From assembly GCA_051453625.1 (NCBI GenBank), contig JBOZIK010000001.1:57313595-57377594 (forward strand): a stretch of 64,000 nt of DNA, read 5' to 3'. A program made the translations under genes and the position numbers. Below, piece after piece: positions 23,250 through 35,149 of the stretch (position 1 is its first letter; the number at the start of each line of letters is the position of its first letter). This DNA is from Welwitschia mirabilis (Eukaryota; Gnetophyta; Gnetopsida; Welwitschiales). The notes beneath the pieces are model-generated. The model saw only the letters and a list, made by a program, of their open reading frames with translations, was not told where the DNA came from and searched no databases.

Positions 23250-23628
23250 NNNNNNNNNNNNNNNNNNNNNNNNNNNNNNNNNNNNNNNNNNNNNNNNNNN
23301 NNNNNNNNNNNNNNNNNNNNNNNNNNNNNNNNNNNNNNNNNNNNNNNNNNNNNNNNNNNNNNNNNNNNNNNNNNNNNNNNNNNNNNNNNNNNNNNNNNNN
23401 NNNNNNNNNNNNNNNNNNNNNNNNNNNNNNNNNNNNNNNNNNNNNNNNNNNNNNNNNNNNNNNNNNNNNNNNNNNNNNNNNNNNNNNNNNNNNNNNNNNN
23501 NNNNNNNNNNNNNNNNNNNNNNNNNNNNNNNNNNNNNNNNNNNNNNNNNNNNNNNNNNNNNNNNNNNNNNNNNNNNNNNNNNNNNNNNNNNNNNNNNNNN
23601 NNNNNNNNNNNNNNNNNNNNNNNNNNNN

Positions 23629-23670
<42 letters not shown>

Positions 23671-23672
23671 TT
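23184..23672 (+). repeat. (TA)n and (GA)n microsatellites around an assembly gap
   Basis: About 60 bases of TA repeats (23184-23243) turn into GAGAGA and then 379 Ns (23250-23628). (GA)n resumes at 23630-23660. It lies in R1 copy C; the matching part of copy A (about 27245) has no such tract, so the expansion is specific to this copy. Confidence 0.9.
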
Positions 23673-24537
23673 GTTTGAAACATTTTCTTATGTTACTTAC
23701 TTTTAGCAATTAATTAAATAAAAAAGCTTTTATACTATTATTTACACCTATTGGCTACACTAAAAAAGGATGTGTTAATAGTACCTAAACTACCTATAGG
23801 AACTTAATATTTGCTATTAGTTTATAGTTATAAATGGATGAGTTTTTTTACTATTATAAGAATAGTTGAGTTCGCTGCTACTCTAAGCCTATTAAAGTCT
23901 TTTAAATTTGCTAATAGAGTTCTTAGATTTTGTCTTTAGAGAAAATATGGTTAAGACCATCTTCTTGTATTTTGTATGATCTTAGTAATTTTTCTTTGTT
24001 ATTTAAATGGTTCCAACTATTTTTTAAATCTTATATGATTGTTGTATGTCTTTTATGATTAACTATTCTATTTTTGTATTACATATAGTCTTATCACTTA
24101 TTTTGCATTATTTTAACTAACATGTGAATGTATGTCTTACCGAAGTAGATATAGCTCTATATTAGATGCTAGCCTTTAGGTTAGCCCTTTTACTTGCCTA
24201 TTATGAATTGTTTTGTGTAAGTCTTATGTACTAGCCATGGACATAGGACTATTATTTTGTTAAATAAGACAATTAAAACTAGCTAGGATAACTAGTTATA
24301 TAGACTACAAAGGATTAATTCTCTATTAATGTTTTCGATAATCGTGAAAATAAACTACCAAAATGAAAAAGAAATAATGTGAATAAATTTTATGATATAT
24401 TCATTTCTTTTTATCAGGATGTAAATAGATTACTAGAATGTAAAACATTGATAATTTTAGATTAGATAACTAGCTCAAATTATGTGATCATGGTCAAAGC
24501 CTTAAGTCTTACCTATTCTTTTTATCTTATAACCATG

Positions 24538-25073
24538 NNNNNNNNNNNNNNNNNNNNNNNNNNNNNNNNNNNNNNNNNNNNNNNNNNNNNNNNNNNNNNN
24601 NNNNNNNNNNNNNNNNNNNNNNNNNNNNNNNNNNNNNNNNNNNNNNNNNNNNNNNNNNNNNNNNNNNNNNNNNNNNNNNNNNNNNNNNNNNNNNNNNNNN
24701 NNNNNNNNNNNNNNNNNNNNNNNNNNNNNNNNNNNNNNNNNNNNNNNNNNNNNNNNNNNNNNNNNNNNNNNNNNNNNNNNNNNNNNNNNNNNNNNNNNNN
24801 NNNNNNNNNNNNNNNNNNNNNNNNNNNNNNNNNNNNNNNNNNNNNNNNNNNNNNNNNNNNNNNNNNNNNNNNNNNNNNNNNNNNNNNNNNNNNNNNNNNN
24901 NNNNNNNNNNNNNNNNNNNNNNNNNNNNNNNNNNNNNNNNNNNNNNNNNNNNNNNNNNNNNNNNNNNNNNNNNNNNNNNNNNNNNNNNNNNNNNNNNNNN
25001 NNNNNNNNNNNNNNNNNNNNNNNNNNNNNNNNNNNNNNNNNNNNNNNNNNNNNNNNNNNNNNNNNNNNNNNNN
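24538..25073. other. Assembly gap, 536 Ns, inside R1 copy C
   Basis: Sequence on both sides aligns continuously with 57,690-57,720 of copy B, where only about 15 bases separate the flanks (CTTATAACC, then CCTTTCCTAGACATTCC). The gap therefore hides either an insertion specific to this copy or an over-sized gap estimate. Confidence 0.7.
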
Positions 25074-25574
25074 ACTCTTTCCTAGTCATTCCTTATCTTG
25101 GATCATATTGGGAACTATGATTGATGTATTTCTTACATCATATTTATATGTGTAGGCCATGATACTAGTGTGGACCTTAAGGGATACTAAATTATTTATA
25201 GCTAAAAGTTTATATTATTAGGTTTTATGGAATGTTTGAAAATTATCTCTATTTTCTGTATTTGATTTTTGAATTGTTTAGTTAAATTCCCTTTTTGGAA
25301 AATGTAATAACTATTTATAATATTTGGTTAGTATAGAACCACATTAAATGTCGTTTAGATTATTATAAGACTTAAAAATATTTAAGCAATCTATACATTT
25401 TTTAGTGTTGGAATTATATGGAACCTTAACTTATTTTGGCATAGCTTTTATATCAATGTATTACTCAAGTAATTTTTTCCTTAATGGTAAATACTTTATG
25501 ATTCCTAAAAAATTGTAAAATTTTATTGATTTTATTAAATGCTATCAACGATGTTGGATCCACTCTCTATTTTT

Positions 25575-25740
25575 CTTATAAGAACTTCCTGTAGCATAGC
25601 TACTAGTTATTGCATCTATTTACTAAGTGGAAGGTCTTGCATTCAAATTAATGTAGTAAAATTTTATACTCTTTTTCTATTAATAGAAAATCAAATGAAC
25701 TTGAAATCAGTCTTCTATTATTTTTTTTAATTTACATTAT
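25575..25740 (+). repeat. tRNA-derived SINE-like segment (copy in R1-C)
   Basis: TAGCATAGCTAC at 25592 resembles the Pol III A box (TRGCNNAGYNGG) and GGTCTTGCATTCAAATT at 25633 resembles a B box (GGTTCGANNCC) after C-to-T change. An AT-rich body and a run of eight T's follow. The same segment is in copy B at 58205-58370, so it was already in the R1 ancestor or is part of it. Confidence 0.4.
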
Positions 25741-26040
25741 ACAAGTCATATAGTTATGATCTTATAATCAAATTGGACAACTGGACAAAGAATGATTAGT
25801 AATGAAGTAAGAAGAGGATTTTTTATGTAAGTAAAAACAATTATATTACATGATTGAGTTTTTCTAATTAAATATGAGTTCATTTTTAGATTTTATAATT
25901 ATTAACAAATTTTAACTATAGCCATCCAAATTTCATTAAATGGACTATCTAGATGATCTCTTGACTAACAACTATGTAAATACTAAACACATACACCTTT
26001 TCTTAAAAAATATAGAGCTACTTTAAAATGTGGTCCTCTC

Positions 26041-26820
26041 ATTATTTCATCAAAGGATATGGCAGTAAACTTCTTGTTCCTTCTTATCTTGAGTGCCTTA
26101 TCCATAACTGCTAATCTAGGAAGGCATTCTATTATCATGCATGGTGGTCAAACCAAGGATCCTCTTACCATATAATCAACAATTAGCTACCTTATGCACC
26201 TTCTAAAGCTTTATATAAGATAGTATGTCAAATAGTGATGTCTTAATTCAATGTAGTAAATAAAAGACTGCTAAGGATTCCATCCACTTTGTAATTAGAG
26301 AAGAAGGTAGATAGTTCAAAATAAGCAGTGAAGGATAGATAGGACAAATATGCAAATTAACCCAGAAGATAAGTAGAATTTTAAGAATGAGATCATGTTT
26401 TTCTCAAGTGTTCCCCATTCAAATGCATCTTTAAGATTTGTAAGAAGGATAAATTAGCATTAAATTTTATAGAACCATAATATATTTCCAAGAGGATTGG
26501 ACCTATGTCTTATAACTTAGCCCTACCACCACAACTATCTACATTACATAATGTATTCCATGTATCGTTTTTTAACAAAATGTGTTTCTGATGAAGCCAA
26601 TATTATTCTAGATCAAGATATAACCATTTTTAGATTATCTTATAGAAGCTAAACTATTAAAAACATTAGATTATAAGTAAATGGTGCTTTGAGTAAAAAC
26701 AATTATATGGTACAAGGTTCAATGGTTAGAACAAATAAAAAATAAAGTAGCATGTGAATTAAAGAGTAATATCTTATAATAGAAACTAGATGAAATAGTG
26801 ATATTTTAGGAGAAAACCTC
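26041..26820 (+). pseudogene. Gypsy integrase C-terminus (chromovirus type), relic
   Basis: RIGPMSY at 26493, then LALPPQLSTLHNVFHVSF (about 26514-26567), is the hallmark block of plant chromovirus integrase tails (RIGPVAYRLALPPxLSxVHNVFHVSxLRKY). Upstream, VFPIQMHL-like sequence (about 26410) matches the KVSPMKGV region. Downstream NNYMVQGSMVRTNKK-like sequence corresponds to the chromodomain-proximal part. Everything from primer-binding site to integrase core is missing. Confidence 0.75.
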
Positions 26821-26837
26821 TTAAGGGGAAGAGAAAT
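26821..26837 (+). promoter_or_regulatory. Polypurine tract before R1 copy A
   Basis: TTAAGGGGAAGAGAAAT directly precedes the point where R1 similarity starts. With the integrase tail upstream it shows that R1 copy A starts as a 3' LTR. Confidence 0.6.
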
Positions 26838-27595
26838 TTCACATCTAGCTTTTTCCAAGGTTAGGAAACTTTCTAAATTAATTAAATAAATGAATAAATG
26901 TTAAAAAAATCAATAATACTAAGGCTAATTATTAATTATTTATTAATAATAATAATAACAATAATAATAATAGTAAATAAATTATTATAAATATTATAAT
27001 AATAATAGTAATAGTAAATAAATTATTAAGAATATAAGAATTCTTATCTATTGTAAGAAATTTATTAGAAGATAACTCAAAGTTGCTAAATTTTAGATAA
27101 TTAGTTAAAGGTTTATTTTAATAAAAAGTCTACTATAATGTGAGTTTATTTCTTATTTTTATAGTTTACTTGTACATTACTTAGCTTACTTTTGAAAGTT
27201 AACTTAAGAGTGGTTTAGATTTATTTCAATGACATCTTATTAATGGAGTACTAATCATATTTTTTATAAAATGTTTATTTATGTTATTTATCTTTAGTAA
27301 TTAAATTAAATAGAAAAGTTTTTATATTATTATTTATACCTAGTAACCAGGATTTGAAAGAATGAGTTAAGAAAATCTAAACTATTTATAAAAACATTAA
27401 CTTTTAGTAGTAGTTTATAGTTAAAAATAGATGCTTATTTTGGATCTTAGAGGTATAGTATTATTTCTCACTATTGTAAAGTCTATTGGAGTCTGATGAA
27501 TTCTAAATTTGTAATGAAATATGGGATTATTAGTCATATTTTACTTTACTTTTCAAACTGGAATACTACAATAGAGATATTTTTGTACTTTTTAA
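26838..27595 (+). repeat. R1 long repeat, copy A, first part
   Basis: Aligns with 22830-23890 of copy C (shared TTTTTCCAAGGTTA, ATAGTTTAC, GGTTTAGATTTATTT). Its last 120 bases align with 45280-45390 of copy B. Similarity to copy B breaks at about 27595 and resumes at 29063. Confidence 0.65.
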
Positions 27596-29062
27596 AAGAT
27601 AAGGGCATTGAAGTATAATGTTTTGATTTAAAATAAGTAAAACACTTAGTATGGTTCTTCCATATGGATATATGAGGTAAATTAATCAAAAGATGCATAA
27701 TTATTTTAACTTGTAATAAAAAACCAAACAAAAGAAAAATCATAGTTTGTCAAAGAAAAAGTGATCTTTAGTTAGCAATGTAAGGCAATGGAAATGCTCA
27801 AAGGATGAAATGATTCATCCAATTATCCTCCTTTGCTCCAAAGATTTCTATATCCTGAAATACACTTACAATCATCAAGTTATTAAGGCTTAGCATGGAG
27901 GCATAATCGCATTCATCACGTTAGTGTTGCTAAGTTATCAAATCCTCTCGATACTTCATAGTAAACACAGAAAGTATGAATTCAATTGCATAAGATCCAT
28001 CAAATAATAGAAACTATAAATCACAAAAGTAACATTAAACAAATCACATGGTTGGAAAGAACTCGATAAGATGCTTTACCTTAAGATTGTTAATATTATT
28101 TTACTATGCATTAACAATAAAAGAATAAGACGTACTTTAAGGACTAGTCCTACCTCAACATTATTAATACTAATGAAAATTATATAATAATAATGAAAGG
28201 AATTAAACTAATTCTTGTATTAAACTTGAAAGAAATATACATTACATTAATAAAGTAGGAGAATAAGTAGAACTTCTCAACTAGCCTTGAATTATTCTGC
28301 TCTCAAGAAATAGTGTTAGAGCACCATGACATCCTAACCTCTAAGTCTTCCCCATGATAATCCAACCAAAAGATGAATACAATGAAGGGTTTAAGGCCTT
28401 TTATAGGAAGACATGGGGGTGGGGGATAGTTATAATCTTTTGGCTTGTAGCATTAGGTGGAAGAGTAGTGATCATAATCTTTTTGCTTATAGCATTAGGT
28501 AGAATCTTCATCATTTTGTATTAGGTAGATAAGATTTTGTCTTGTAGCATTTGGTATAAGTTGTCTTATAAAATTAGGTAGATAAGTTTCTATCCTATAG
28601 CATTAGGTAGAATCTTCATCATTTAGCATCTAGTGGAGGCTATCTTGTAGCATTTGGTGGAGATTATCATGTAGCGTTTGATGGAATCTTTATCATAATG
28701 AGTCCAACACATGTCCTTTGGAGTTGGATTTCTCTACCAACCAATGCTATTGACACATGTCGCTTCTGTAACCTTTTCATACCTTTGCCACATGTCTTCT
28801 AATGTTATGGCTATGTGTCACCACCTTATTTCTCCATTGCCACTATTATTTTATGTGGAATTATGTTCATCTTCCATCATGTGTTCTAAAATATAACTAA
28901 GAACATGCAATTATTATGGAGAAAAACATAATATTAAATTTTATTTTGAAAATAATAGAAGACATCATTTTATGATAAATCAATAAATTAAGTGTCTTTT
29001 CTTATGATAAATTAAGTAATTATACTTGCTTAAAATGTTAATTTTACCATGCAAACATAGCC
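27596..29062. mobile_element. Insertion in R1 copy A, possibly a solo LTR
   Basis: About 1.47 kb absent from copy B, which reads straight through (45390-45410). No gag or pol is present. TTTTATAGGAAGACATGGG (28400-28418), inside an AAGGG..GGGGG context, resembles the reversed TATA/leader region of the minus-strand LTR at 47960-48010 (GGGTCTTATTTATAG). A solo LTR in minus orientation is therefore plausible, but termini and target duplication are not resolved. A minisatellite lies at 28445-28696; a 61-codon open frame at 28711-28896 has no recognised relatives. Confidence 0.35.
28445..28696 (+). repeat. Minisatellite of TTGTAGCATTAGGTGGA-type units
   Basis: About nine degenerate copies of TAGCATTAGGTAGA, often followed by ATCTTCATCAT or TAAGTTT..ATC. 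Spacing is irregular (about 20-55 bases). Confidence 0.65.
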
Positions 29063-30977
29063 TTGGACACTCAAAGAGCTTAAACTAATGCATTATGATC
29101 TACTTTAAGTCCATTTAACATGATTGTGATCAGAAGGTCAAGATCGAGGGTAAATATGCAGAGCATGGAGGACCACTTTAACCTACTAGCTTTATAAATG
29201 ATTAATAGTACCTTTATCATTATCATATCTCATCCCATTACTAATGTAATTATTTTAACTCATTTTGACATGGAATAAATGATATTAGATGACATTAAAG
29301 AATTTCAAGACATCAGTACCTAGAAATTTATATTTCAAGAGCAATAATTTACACATTTCTAATTATTTTTAAGTCAAATTTGATGTTTTCATATAATATA
29401 AGTTATAAGAGATAAAATTAAGTAATTTTATTTTTTGAAAGTTTAGATAGTTTTTTTTAAACTACCTATAGTACTGCAGTGTTATTTCTATAAGTAAAAT
29501 GGATCTGTAGTGCCATATGACAATTTTGACTACTCAAACATGAATAACATATAAAAATGTAATGGTTTTGAGAAATTCTTAGCTTGAAAATGATATAATT
29601 TAACCTATAAAGGCCCTCTTAAATGCCAAAATAAAGATATCAATGCTGTTATATCCATTCTATTCCATTGTTATGTGAATGAAGTCATTCTTAAGCATTN
29701 NNNNNNNNNCGTAAATCCATTTTTAGTCTATGAATTCCTTTTAAATCCACTTTCATCATCTTTTCTCAGATTTTCATCCATCTAGAGGGCATTGTAGGGG
29801 TACTGAATGACACATGAACAGATAGTGTCCAAGGAAAATAAGGTATAAAATATTTTAAATAATTAGATTAAAGACTAATGGAAAGGGATTTGATTTTATT
29901 TGAAACCAAAAAGTGCTTTTTACCTTATGTCTTTATGCTTTTGATTACTTGATTTATGCATTTTTATCATGTTTTTCTTTTAATTTAGTTAGACTTCTTA
30001 TGGCATGTTGTATAATTAATGCTAATTAAACTGTTATACGTGTATTACCTTTTATGGCATACTGTAATTATACATGATTCATCACTCTATGTCAAATAAA
30101 TCATGTGTTTTATTCCTCTTCTTCCTTCTTTCATCTATTCTTCTTGTTTTTCTAGTATATTTTATTATGATTCCACCTTTCTTCTAATGCAAATGATGAT
30201 GAATTTCTAGTTTTTCCCTTTCTACTAGTAGTGGATTAGTTTGTAAATATGTTATTTAAATTTATATAAGATTAAAATTATCTATTTTTTCATGAATTAT
30301 TCTCTCTTCTTACTCCTGTTCTCAAATTAAAGTAGATTAGTAAATTTTAGTGCTTGTTTTGATCATGAGTCCTTTGCTACAAGTTCAATAATTTTGACAT
30401 TTTATCAGTGGCTTTGTTAATAATTTAAAAAATTTTATACACAATTAGTAAAAATGCACATTAATCCTTTAAAACCCAACTTTTGACATTTACAATCAAA
30501 GTCATAGTTAAAAAAATCTCTAAACTATGAAATCTTAATTTTCTAAATTTTGCAAAGTGAATTTCTTTGTTATTATGAATTAATTTTTAAAATTCAAACT
30601 TTGACCTTATTGTAATTTTTGTATAATTTTAGAATATGAAATGCATTTTTTTCAAGTTTTTAAGTTTGTTTAATATGCTTGGTCAAAATAGGATTAACTA
30701 TAGTTTTTGCAATTTTTTCTAGATGAACTATTTCTATTCATTTCAATTGATTCTACTTAATATTTAAAATTAAGTATTAGAAACTTATTTTAAGAAATAT
30801 TCTAAAGATTTTTAATGTTTTTAAACGTTATAAATCTATTCTTCTAAATTTTCTTTCTCCTTTTTTCTCTCTCTTTTTCCTTTTTCCTTCTTGTTATTGG
30901 TCAAAATAGCTTGAAATTGACTAACTGTTACTTTGATTTAATGAACATTCCTATACTAGTTTTTATCAATTACCTAT
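29063..30977 (+). repeat. R1 long repeat, copy A, second part
   Basis: Aligns with 45405-46918 and then 55855-56335 of copy B across both sides of the element in copy B (shared TCATCCATCTAGAGGGCATTG, TCATGTGTTTTATTCCTCTTC). A 10-base N run is at 29700-29709. It ends at the CCTAT target duplication of the Athila element. Confidence 0.8.
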
Positions 30978-31410
30978 TGATGAAACTAAATTTTACGTAG
31001 TAATTTGCTTATTAATGAAATGTTTTTCATTATATCAATTATATATTTCATCAGCAAATAGATGTTTTTAATTGTTTTTATTCCTACTAATAAATAGGTT
31101 AGTGGTTAGTATTTAGAAGGTTAGTATATATATTTAATTATTATATTTCAAGTACAGGATGCCAAATGGAATGAATATGAGAGAGAAGTTTGAGGAGTGA
31201 ATCAACATAATAACCTCAACCACTTTCCTATTCCTAAGAAGCAAGGAAAGGAAACTAAAAAACTAACTAGGGTATAAAAATGTGATTACCACCAAAGATG
31301 GAGATCTTTTTGGCACATAAGTTCTAGCAATAGACCAAGAGAATAGGTTAAATAATGGAACATAGCTCGTTTGCCAAGGTTTTAGCAACACTTTCCTAAA
31401 TTTCATAGTG
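30978..31410 (+). repeat. 5' LTR of Athila element, 3' half missing
   Basis: TGATGAAACTAAATTTTACG onward aligns with 41981-42430 (GGTTAGTGGTTA, AACTAACTAGGGT, GACATCTTTTTG-like block). After about 31410 it no longer aligns, although the right LTR continues to 42956. No Athila primer-binding site is visible before Gag, so a deletion removed the LTR end and the leader. Confidence 0.75.
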
Positions 31411-31539
31411 TTACTTGAAAAGTTTAAGTCAAGGAGCCTAACAAGCAAGTAATAACAAGATGTTATTAGAAAATGATAAGGATTCAAGACCTTTAAATCA
31501 TAATACCCATTGGATAAATGATTTGGATCCTATTAACCC

Positions 31540-32292
31540 TATGGTCCTACAGTAGCCAAACAAAATAAGAAATTTAAATACTACCATAATACTCACTTTT
31601 TAAGAAAAGAAGTTAAAAGAATCTCTATAACATCTGAGCTTATTTGAGGCTTTTTGTAAAGCTAATTATCTTAACATAGAATCTAACTATCTCAGATATT
31701 TTCCTTTTTCTCTAAAAGGGGATGCTCAATTATGGTATCATAGGAACTGTAACCATGCTTTTAGTTTATGACAAATCCTTAAAAGTGATTCCTAGCTAAA
31801 TTTCAACCCATGAGAATGGTTGAAGATTTAAGAGAATAAATATTGAATATTAAACAAAGAAATAATGAAAGATTTGATGAGTTCATGGATAGGTATAATA
31901 TATTATTATCCAAACGTCCTAACTATGGAATCATAGCTATAGAATGAGTCAAAGCCTTACTTAGAGAATTACAAAGTCAAACGTTAAAGGAATTGGATTT
32001 ATTATTTAAATGAAGCATTAAAATTAAGAATTTTCAAAAAACTGGGAAAAGCCATTATGAATTCTATAATATGAGTCAAGGATGGGGTCGAGAAAGTAAG
32101 AAGAAGAAGAAAATAAATGATGTATGTACCCTAGAATTAGATAGCTCAAAGCATATTAGTCTTATAGAAGAAGTGGCTAAAACAATGATTGATGATATGG
32201 TAGGAAAATTTGATAAATTAGCTAAACAACATTTTAAAGAAGAGAAGAACCTACATGTGAACACTGTGAAGAAGATAATCAGGATGAGATAA
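31540..32292 (+). pseudogene. Athila-like gag pseudogene
   Basis: YFPFSLKGDAQLWYH (about 31690-31740) matches the conserved Retrotrans_gag core (FPFSLKGxAxxWL), and NNERFDEFMDRYNILL with RPNYGI (about 31868-31930) matches ESLxDAWERFKELLRKCPxHGL. A 73-codon open piece (32071-32292) is Lys-rich, after which the frame breaks. No zinc knuckle was seen. Confidence 0.75.
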
Positions 32293-32995
32293 AATACCCT
32301 TAAATGCAAGAATTTCTTAGTGATCAAATATAAATAGATTAGATTTTAATTCTAATAATCAACCTTAAACTAACAAGAAACCATATCCTTACCAAAGTGA
32401 AAAATGGAAAGAAAAGTTAGAAAGACCTTTATAAAGGTATGTAAACTTGAATAGGTAGAAGCAATATGATTACTATAAACATTGAAAAATAGAGAATTAA
32501 AAGACCAAAAATAAAAATTAGAAATGAAAAATAAAGAATAAAAATATCCTATTAAATCTTAAAGAGGTGATAAGTAAAGAAGTAACTACTAGATCAAGAA
32601 AAAAAAAAGTGATGTATGAATCAAAGGAAAAGAATGAGAATTCAAATTAACTCCCTAGATAAAGGAAAGTAAAAGACTAAAAGAAAAACTATGAATGATA
32701 TTTCATCAGATTGTTTACTCTTTCCTATGAGAAGTAAACAAATAGAACATCCAAACATTGAGAAATATATAAAATACTTAACTAGGATTTAATAATATAT
32801 ACATATAACAATACCTCTCTTAAAGTTTTTAAAAGATGTATGTATGTATTGGAAGCAAATGAAGAGAATGTGCTCAAAATAGAAAATTAAAAAAAAGAAT
32901 AATAAATAAAATAAATTAAAATGATAAGAAAAGACCAAGTTTCTTAGGCTTCCATACAAATTCTTCAAAACAGATAGCATGAAGAGTATATTAAT
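32293..32995 (+). other. Gag-protease linker of Athila element, degraded
   Basis: Lys/Asn/Glu-rich plus-strand sequence full of stops. KRYVNLNR- and KSDK-like basic words suggest it derives from the variable spacer before protease. The open frames on the minus strand here are complements of Lys-rich sequence and were not called. Confidence 0.5.
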
Positions 32996-33437
32996 CCCAG
33001 AACACCTATGATTGATGTAAAAATAGGTGGAAAACTCCAACTTGAAGCACCTGTAGATTTTGAAGTAAATATTGAGTGATGTCCTATGAAACTTATGAGA
33101 AATTAGGAAAACCAAAACTAATGCCTTACCAAGGGAAGGTTCACCTAGCAAATGGCTTAACAGTTATGCCAGAAGGAGTTTTAAAGGACATACCTATAGA
33201 ACTTTAAAGTTTTATTTATTTAATAGGGTTACTAGTCTTGAAAACTCAAGGAGATACCCACATAATGATTCTTGAAAGACCATGGATGGCTACTATAGAT
33301 GCTACTATTTACTCTAGAAGAGGGGTTATGGAAATTAGTATTGGAGATCTTAAAAAAGAAATTAAACTTTCTGATCTAGTGGTTGTTGAAGAAATGGTAC
33401 AAAACACTAAACTAAGAATCAATGAAATTTTAATCTA
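32996..33437 (+). pseudogene. Athila-like protease pseudogene
   Basis: RTPMIDVKIGGK, then APVDFEVNIE (about 33040-33075), corresponds to the active-site block of plant gypsy proteases with the D-T/M-G-A motif changed to D-F-E-V. TYEKLGKPKLMPYQGKVHLANG (about 33087-33155, one frameshift), ILERPWMATIDA (33268-33303) for the LGRPF/WL block and MEISIGDLKKEI follow the family order. The stretch 33238-33438 is open (66 codons). Confidence 0.75.
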
Positions 33438-33509
33438 ATATTAAATAACCTAAATGAGAATAAGTATAAAGAAGAAGATATAGCAACTAAAGAAACATAA
33501 AAACCTCCT

Positions 33510-34900
33510 TTTAATGAAGGATTAGAATACATTGAGGTAGCTTCTAATAGACTTTTGATCATAAATAGTTATTTAACCTATTCTCAGAAAAAAAGACTTA
33601 AAATAATGTTAAGTAAAAGAAAAGGAGCTTTTGCTTGGGATCAAACTAAAATCAAAGGAATAGATCCAAAAATTTATCAACACAGAATCTACTTAGATAT
33701 TTCTTTGAAACCAAGTTAGCAATCAGGAAGAAGATGTAACCCACATATGTAAGAGATAATTAAATAGGAAATTTCTAAACTCTTATAGGTAGAATTTCTC
33801 TATACTATATTTGATTCAGAATGAATTATCCCTATAATAGTATTATCAAAGAAAGGAAATAAATGGAGAGAGTGTATAGATTTTAGAATGCTAAATACAA
33901 TGACCTATAAAGATCATTTTCCTATTTCATTTATTAATCAAGTTTTAGAAAGAATATCTAGATATTAGTACTGTAGTTTCCTAGATGGATATAGTAGTTA
34001 TAATCAAGTACCTATAGTCTTAGAGAACTAAGACAAAACAACTTTTACTTGTCATTGAAGTTCTTTTTTTTTCAAGTTACTTCCATTTGAACTATGTAAT
34101 TCTCTCACTACTTTTCGAAGATTAGAAAATAGTATTTTTCAAGACATGATATGAAGATTATTCAAAGTGTTTATGGATGATTTCTTAACATTCAGAAAAT
34201 ATTTTGGAGAGTCACTTAAAAGATTAGAAAACATTTTAGAAAGATGTGAAGAAAAATGCCTTAGACTTAGTTAGTCAAAAAGTCATCTTATGATGACAGA
34301 AGGTGTAGTATCAGGACACCAAATATTTAAGAAAGAAATTAAAATTGATAAATAGAAAATTAAAGCTATCAACAATATTTCACTTTCAACCAAATTAAAA
34401 GAGTTAAGGTCTTTTCTAAGACATGTTAAATATTATAGAAGATTTATATTTAACTTCAGTAAAATTGATAAACCTTTGAGTAATCTCCTACAAAAAGATG
34501 TGGAATATGATTAAACTGATGAATGTCAGAATGCCTACCAAACTCTAAAATGTAAACTTTTATCAACATCTATTTTATAGGGGCCAAATTGGACAAGACC
34601 ATTTTACATTATGACTAATGCATCTAAGCATGCTATGTGAGCACTTTTAGGATACAAAGATGATAAAAACAAACTTTATGCCCTTGCATATATAAGTAGG
34701 AACTTCAACCCAACTCAATAAAATTATATAATAATAGAGAAGGAAATGCTAGTATTAGTGATGGAATTAGAGAACTTCAGACATTGACCATGATGCCATT
34801 AGATTTTTAATGAATAAAAAAGAAGAAAACTCAAGAATTATAAGATGAATATTATTAATGTAAGAGTTTGATTTAAAAATAATTAATAAAAAAGAGAATA
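33510..34900 (+). pseudogene. Athila reverse transcriptase and RNase H pseudogene
   Basis: Conserved blocks in order are GAFAWDQTKIKGIDP (about 33624), IVLSKKGNKWRECIDFRMLN (33838-33897), FLDGYSSYNQVPI (33977), LPFELCNS (34082), VFMDDFL (MDD codons 34173-34181), RCEEKCLRL (34243), GVVSGHQIFKKEI (34300) and LRSFLRHVKYYRRFI (34411). The RNase H domain starts at MTNASKHAM (about 34611), where the catalytic Asp of CDAS is Asn. KLYALAYISRNFNPTQ (34673) and EKEMLVLVMELENFR (34738) follow. Stops and one frameshift near 34520-34560 disable it. Confidence 0.85.
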
Positions 34901-35149
34901 GAGAATGTCGTAACAAATCATCTATCAAGGTTATAGTTTCTAAATGAAGAGCATACCAACATTAGAAATGAATTTGTAGATGAGCACCTTTTTTTGATAT
35001 CTACAAATCTATGATTTGCTGACATTGCTAAATTTCTTATAATAAAAGATTACCCACTTTTATAACTAATTATGATAGAAAACTATTATTGAGAGAATCT
35101 ATAGATTATATTTGACATGATAAAATGTTATTCAAAAAATGTAAGAATC

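Larger units (their letters stand above)
22816..26040 (+). repeat. R1 long repeat, copy C (probable chromovirus 5' LTR, middle deleted)
   Basis: It begins TGTCATTAACATATCC. Bases 22830-23890 match 26838-27480; 23890-26040 match about 57090-58640. About 3.5 kb present between these parts in copies A and B is missing here. Shared landmarks include TTTTTCCAAGGTTA, CCATGGACATA.GACTATT and GGAACTATG.T.GATGTA. A decayed integrase C-terminus lies between this copy and copy A, so the two probably were LTRs of one element whose internal region was almost wholly deleted. Confidence 0.6.

Noticed and set aside
23158-23709. Open frames of 166-183 codons with YIYIYI and SLSLSL or ERERER ends
   Set aside because: Translations of (TA)n and (GA)n repeats joined through Ns.
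24484-25155. 223- and 195-codon open frames
   Set aside because: Almost entirely Ns; the flanks are R1 repeat.
28445-28696. Regularly repeated short words, considered as a CRISPR-like array
   Set aside because: Spacing and units are irregular, spacers are not unique, and the context is plant repeat DNA; it is a minisatellite.
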